NCBI RefSeq assembly: GCF_021026375.1
Contig: NZ_JAJNDB010000006.1
Coordinates: 186,001 to 250,000 of the forward strand
Length of the DNA stretch: 64,000 bases
Direction of reading: 5' to 3'
Source of the DNA: Actinomycetospora endophytica
GTDB lineage: Bacteria; Actinomycetota; Actinomycetes; Mycobacteriales; Pseudonocardiaceae
In this document: one piece after another, positions 60,819 to 64,000 of the stretch
How positions within the stretch are numbered: position 1 is the first letter of the stretch
Layout: each line of letters starts with the position of its first letter
Translations under genes and position numbers: made by a program
Notes under the pieces: generated by a model
Database searches by the model: none
What the model was told of the DNA's origin: nothing
What the model saw: only the letters and a program-made list of their open reading frames with translations

Positions 60819-61592
60819 TCACAGCTCCGAGCGATGCTCCGCGAGCGTCTTCGCGAGGTCACGGAGCTTGACGTTGAGGTCCTGCGAGGTGCGGCGGAGC
60901 GTGTCGAAGGCCTCGTCGGCGGTCAGTCCGCGACGCTCCATGAGGATGCCCTTGGCCTGGCCGATCACGTCACGGGACTGCACGGCCTCGGCCAGCTGGG
61001 TGGAGCGCAGCTCGGCCGCCTCCACCGCCTGCGCGCCCTTGAGCGCGACGGCCGCGTGGGTCGCGAACACCAGCGCGACGTCCTTGTCGGCCTCGTCCAG
61101 CCCGCCCGGGGTGCGCGAGTAGTAGTTCAGCGCCCCCATCCGGGGTCGGGCGTCGCGCGGGAACATCCCGGTCGCGAGCACCGAGTGCAGCCCGAGGTCG
61201 GCGGCGGCCGGACCGAAGCGGGCCCACCGCGAGTCGTGGCGCAGGTCGGCCGACAGGGCGTACCCGAGCCCGGGTGAGACGGTGGCCTCGACGCAGGGCC
61301 CTTCCTCGTGCTCGTACTGAACGGCGTCGGCCTTGCTCGCCACCGGGTCGGTCTCCACCGGCGTCGTGAACCCGCCGTCGAGGCGCAGGGTCACCGAGAC
61401 CACGTCCGCCCCGACGACCGCCCGCGCGGCGTGCACGATGCGCTCGAGCACCTCGCCGACCCCGAGGCCGCCCTCCACGATGGTCAGGGCCTCACCGAGC
61501 GAGACGAACTGCTCGGCGAGCGGCCCGAGCGTGTCCTGATCACCGTTCACGAACCGCTCGCGCTCCTCTCGCCACCTGCCCTCGTCAGCCAC
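60819..61592 (-). CDS. GAF and ANTAR domain response regulator
   Basis: 257 aa from GTG 61592. GAF domain at ~40-190 (VLERIVHAARAVVGADVVSVTL, YEHEEGPCVEATVSPG, MFPRDARPRMGALNYYSRTPGG, DVALVFATHAAVALKGAQ) and a C-terminal ANTAR domain (QLAEAVQSRDVIGQAKGILM, ERRGLTADEAFDTLRRTSQD, LNVKLRDLAKTLAE). ANTAR proteins bind RNA hairpins to stop termination, so this likely senses a small molecule and controls transcripts elsewhere. Confidence 0.92.
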   Translation of the reverse strand: MADEGRWREERERFVNGDQDTLGPLAEQFVSLGEALTIVEGGLGVGEVLERIVHAARAVVGADVVSVTLRLDGGFTTPVETDPVASKADAVQYEHEEGPCVEATVSPGLGYALSADLRHDSRWARFGPAAADLGLHSVLATGMFPRDARPRMGALNYYSRTPGGLDEADKDVALVFATHAAVALKGAQAVEAAELRSTQLAEAVQSRDVIGQAKGILMERRGLTADEAFDTLRRTSQDLNVKLRDLAKTLAEHRSEL

Positions 61593-61642
61593 GGGACGAA
61601 ATCATGGCATCCCGTGGCCGGACGGGGCGGACGAGAGCCAGG

Positions 61643-62941
61643 TCAGGCGGCGGCCGGAGCAGCCCCGTCGCGCAGTCGGCGCAGCGTCGCCACCGCTTCG
61701 CCGATCACGGGCAGTCCCCGACGGCGGCGCTTCTCCACGGCCTCGTGCCCACCGGGGAACGACAGCCGCGCGATCTTCCACAGCACGCCGCCGTACTGCT
61801 TCCACATCGGGCCCGAGTGGTAGGGCAGCCCGTAGCGGCGGCACAGGTCGCGGACCTGGGGCGCGATCCGCGCGTAGTGGTTCGAGGGCATGTCCGGGAA
61901 GAGGTGGTGCTCGATCTGGTGCGAGAGGTTCCCGGTCATGATGTGCAGCAGCGTCGAGCCCTCGATGTTCGCCGAGCCGAGCATCTGGCGGACGTACCAC
62001 TCGGCCTGCGACTCGTTCTCGAGGCGCTCCTCGTCGAAGGTCTCGACCTCGACCGGGAAGTGCCCGCAGAAGATCACCGCGTGGCCCCAGACGTTGCGCA
62101 TCAGGTTCGCGACGAGGCCGCCGACCGCGGCGGGGACGAACGAGGGGCCGGACAGCGCCGGGAACACCACGTAGTCCTTGAGCATCTGCTTGCCCGCCTT
62201 GCGGAGCATGCCCATGATCGCCGGCTTCTTGTCCGCCCAGGTCTTCTCGCCGCGCTGGACCTCGTCGATCTCGAGGTCGAACATCGCGATGCCCCACTCG
62301 AAGATCAGGGCGAGCCCGGCGTTGCTGAGGAACTGGAACAGGTAGTGCGGCGCCCACGGCTGGTCCGGGTCGATCCGGAGCAGGTTGTACCCGATGTCCC
62401 GGTCCTTGCCGTGGACGTTGGTGTACGTGTGGTGCAGGTAGTTGTGGGCGTGCTGCCAGCCCTCGGCGGTCGAGACCGCGTCCCACTCCCACGTCGTGGA
62501 GTGGATCTCCGGGTCGCGCATCCAGTCCCACTGGCCGTGCAGGACGTTGTGCCCGATCTCCATGTTCTCGAGGATCTTCGCGACGCCGAGCGACGCGGTC
62601 CCCAGGACGAAGGCCGGCGGGAACAGCGCGCCGAGCAGCATGATGCGCCCGGCGATCTCCAGCCCGCGCTGGGTCTTGATCACGCGGCGGATGTACTGGG
62701 CGTCGGCCTCGCCGAGCGAGGACATGACCTCGTCGCGCATCGCCTCGAGCTCGGCGCCGATGCGCTCGATGTCCTCGGTCGACAGGTGCGCGGTCGACGG
62801 CGTGATGTGAGCCGTGCTCGCCCCGGGGCGGCCGGGGCCGGTCGGGGTCTTCGCCTCGTTGATCCGGGTGACGTGGTCGGGGACGACCTCGGGGTTCGCG
62901 ACGGTGCTGGTCGAGCGGAGCGAGGGGGAAGTGACACTCAT
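61643..62941 (-). CDS. Membrane acyl-CoA fatty-acid desaturase (DesA3-like)
   Basis: 432 aa from ATG 62941. Di-iron membrane desaturase with three histidine boxes: GHNVLHGQWDW (HX3H), HAHNYLHHTYTN (HX3HH) and SHQIEHHLFPDMP (HX2HH). Helices near 95-125 and 225-320. In M. tuberculosis DesA3 (Rv3229c) is a stearoyl-CoA delta-9 desaturase that takes electrons from Rv3230c, and the gene just upstream here is that reductase type. Confidence 0.92.
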   Translation of the reverse strand: MSVTSPSLRSTSTVANPEVVPDHVTRINEAKTPTGPGRPGASTAHITPSTAHLSTEDIERIGAELEAMRDEVMSSLGEADAQYIRRVIKTQRGLEIAGRIMLLGALFPPAFVLGTASLGVAKILENMEIGHNVLHGQWDWMRDPEIHSTTWEWDAVSTAEGWQHAHNYLHHTYTNVHGKDRDIGYNLLRIDPDQPWAPHYLFQFLSNAGLALIFEWGIAMFDLEIDEVQRGEKTWADKKPAIMGMLRKAGKQMLKDYVVFPALSGPSFVPAAVGGLVANLMRNVWGHAVIFCGHFPVEVETFDEERLENESQAEWYVRQMLGSANIEGSTLLHIMTGNLSHQIEHHLFPDMPSNHYARIAPQVRDLCRRYGLPYHSGPMWKQYGGVLWKIARLSFPGGHEAVEKRRRRGLPVIGEAVATLRRLRDGAAPAAA

Positions 62942-62976
62942 TGCGGTCCTCCTGGAACGCCGGGGAGCGGTGGTCT

Positions 62977-64000
62977 CTAGAGGTCGAGGCGGCAGTCGCC
63001 GGCGGCGGCCGAGACACACGTCCGCACGACGACGGCGTCGTCCGCTTCGGTGGTGTCGTCGGCGATGTGCAACTCACCGGTCTGCAGGTCAAGGACGGCG
63101 CCGGAGCGCAGGCGCCCGACGCAGGTGTGGCAGATGCCCATGCGGCACCCGCTGGGCAGGAGCGCGCCGGCGTCCTCACCGGCGCGGAGCAGGGGGGTCA
63201 CCGCGTCGGCCTCGGCGACGATGCCGCTGGCCGTGAAGGTGACGCGTCCGCCGGTGCCCTCGGCGACCGGCTCGGGCGGACGGAAGCGCTCGACGAGGCA
63301 GGTCGCGCCGGCCTCGGCGACGTGGGCGGAGAACTCGTCGATCATCTCCGCCGGGCCGCAGACGAGGACGGTGCGCTCGCGCCAGTCGGGCACGAGGTCG
63401 TCGAGGTCGGCGGGACGGAGCCGGCCGGAACCGCTGTCGTGCTCGTGGACCCGCAGACGGGGCCGTGAGGCGGCGAGGCGGCCCAGGTCGTCGCCGTGCA
63501 CCCGCTCGCCGCGGCCGGAGTGGACGACGACGGTGTCGGCGCCCGTCGCCGTGCCGGCGCCACCGGCGAGGTGGCCGAGAATCGGGGTGATCCCGCTGCC
63601 GCCGGTCAGCGCGAGGAGCGGCCCGTCGTGCTCCGGGGCGAAGTCCCCGATCGCCGGGCCCAGGGTCAGCAGCTCGCCCGGCGCCGCGGTGCGGGCCAGG
63701 AAGGTGGACACCGAGCCGTCGGGCACGGCGGTGACGCTCACGGTCAGGTGTTCGTCGCCGGGGGCACTCGTGATCGAGTAGGTCCGCCAGTGACGGCGTC
63801 CACCGATCTCGACGCCGATCCCGAGGTGCTGGCCCGGCCGGTGACCGGCCCAGCCCGCGCCCGGCCGGATGGTGAGCTCGGTGGTCGCGTGGCCGACCGG
63901 GCGCGTGGCCACGATCCGGCCGCGGAGCGCCCTCGTCGACCACAGCGGGTTGACCAGGGCGAGGTAGTCGTCGGGCAGCAGTGGGGTGGCCAGGGCACGC
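62977..64000 (-). CDS. Ferredoxin-NADPH reductase with C-terminal 2Fe-2S domain, 5' end cut by window edge
   Basis: At least 341 residues; the frame stays open to the right edge (ending RALATPLLPDDYLALVNPLW at the edge), so the start lies outside. FAD domain: RPGQHLGIGVEIGGRRHWRTYSIT; NAD(P)H domain: LLALTGGSGITPILGHLAGG and VLVCGPAEM; C-terminal plant-type ferredoxin: LPSGCRMGICHTCVGRLRSG with a fourth Cys in VVRTCVSAA. It passes electrons to the desaturase 35 nt downstream, as Rv3230c does for DesA3. Confidence 0.92.
   Translation of the reverse strand, partial: RALATPLLPDDYLALVNPLWSTRALRGRIVATRPVGHATTELTIRPGAGWAGHRPGQHLGIGVEIGGRRHWRTYSITSAPGDEHLTVSVTAVPDGSVSTFLARTAAPGELLTLGPAIGDFAPEHDGPLLALTGGSGITPILGHLAGGAGTATGADTVVVHSGRGERVHGDDLGRLAASRPRLRVHEHDSGSGRLRPADLDDLVPDWRERTVLVCGPAEMIDEFSAHVAEAGATCLVERFRPPEPVAEGTGGRVTFTASGIVAEADAVTPLLRAGEDAGALLPSGCRMGICHTCVGRLRSGAVLDLQTGELHIADDTTEADDAVVVRTCVSAAAGDCRLDL

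Overview
The window is 64 kb of very GC-rich DNA with dense genes, many GTG starts and many GTGA or ATGA stop/start overlaps. The gene content is actinobacterial: phosphatidylinositol mannoside (PIM) synthesis genes, an NDMA-dependent (mycofactocin-type) alcohol dehydrogenase, a DesA3-like desaturase with its reductase partner, an ANTAR regulator and WXG/RHS toxin genes. Two blocks follow Mycobacterium tuberculosis gene order as I recall it. One is phosphatase, zinc-ribbon protein, Nif3, ptpA, SURF1, cobD (Rv2228c to Rv2236c). The other is yebC, pdxT, pdxS, NUDIX, pimA, acyltransferase, pgsA, HIT, thrS (Rv2603c to Rv2614c). I infer a member of Pseudonocardiales/Mycobacteriales, most likely Pseudonocardiaceae; the species cannot be named from sequence alone.

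Layout. 0-6 kb: aldo/keto reductase (cut by the window edge), NDMA-dependent alcohol dehydrogenase, a membrane protein, a SnoaL-like protein divergent from a LuxR regulator, and a frameshifted FAD oxidoreductase. 6-10 kb: RNase P RNA on the minus strand, a TauE-like permease, an ArsB/NhaD-like transporter and a DUF2332 protein. 10-17 kb: the conserved phosphatase to cobD block and TenA. 17-25 kb: MHS-type MFS transporter, small hypotheticals, two GNATs, a lone serine recombinase, a proline-rich membrane protein and yebC. 25-31 kb: thioesterase, HxlR regulator, pdxT, two DUF4190 paralogues, pdxS, NUDIX and pimA. 31-47 kb: an accessory block inserted between pimA and the rest of the PIM genes, with DUF998, a YCII protein, an ECF sigma factor fused to a broken integrase, a trehalose-type sugar operon with its ROK repressor, a cyclase, an esterase, and GntR and MarR regulators. 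47-51.5 kb: PIM acyltransferase, pgsA, HIT, thrS. 51.5-57.4 kb: an RHS/EndoU toxin with a candidate immunity gene and a WXG-like partner, bracketed by hairpin repeats. 57.4-64 kb: esterase, PucR, STAS and GAF-ANTAR regulators, desaturase and ferredoxin reductase (cut by the window edge).

The most unusual features are repeats and junctions. A 46-bp palindrome ends two unrelated genes and gives both proteins nearly the same C-terminal tail; one of these is the sigma factor-integrase fusion. A separate family of roughly 65-bp hairpins with TGATCA tips fills three intergenic regions and brackets the RHS toxin module. Clear palindromic operator candidates lie at the ROK, GntR, MarR and DUF998/YCII promoters. 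In the sugar operon, a GH65 phosphorylase, a beta-phosphoglucomutase-like HAD, a ROK glucokinase and a sugar permease could together take an alpha-linked disaccharide, plausibly trehalose, to glucose 6-phosphate.
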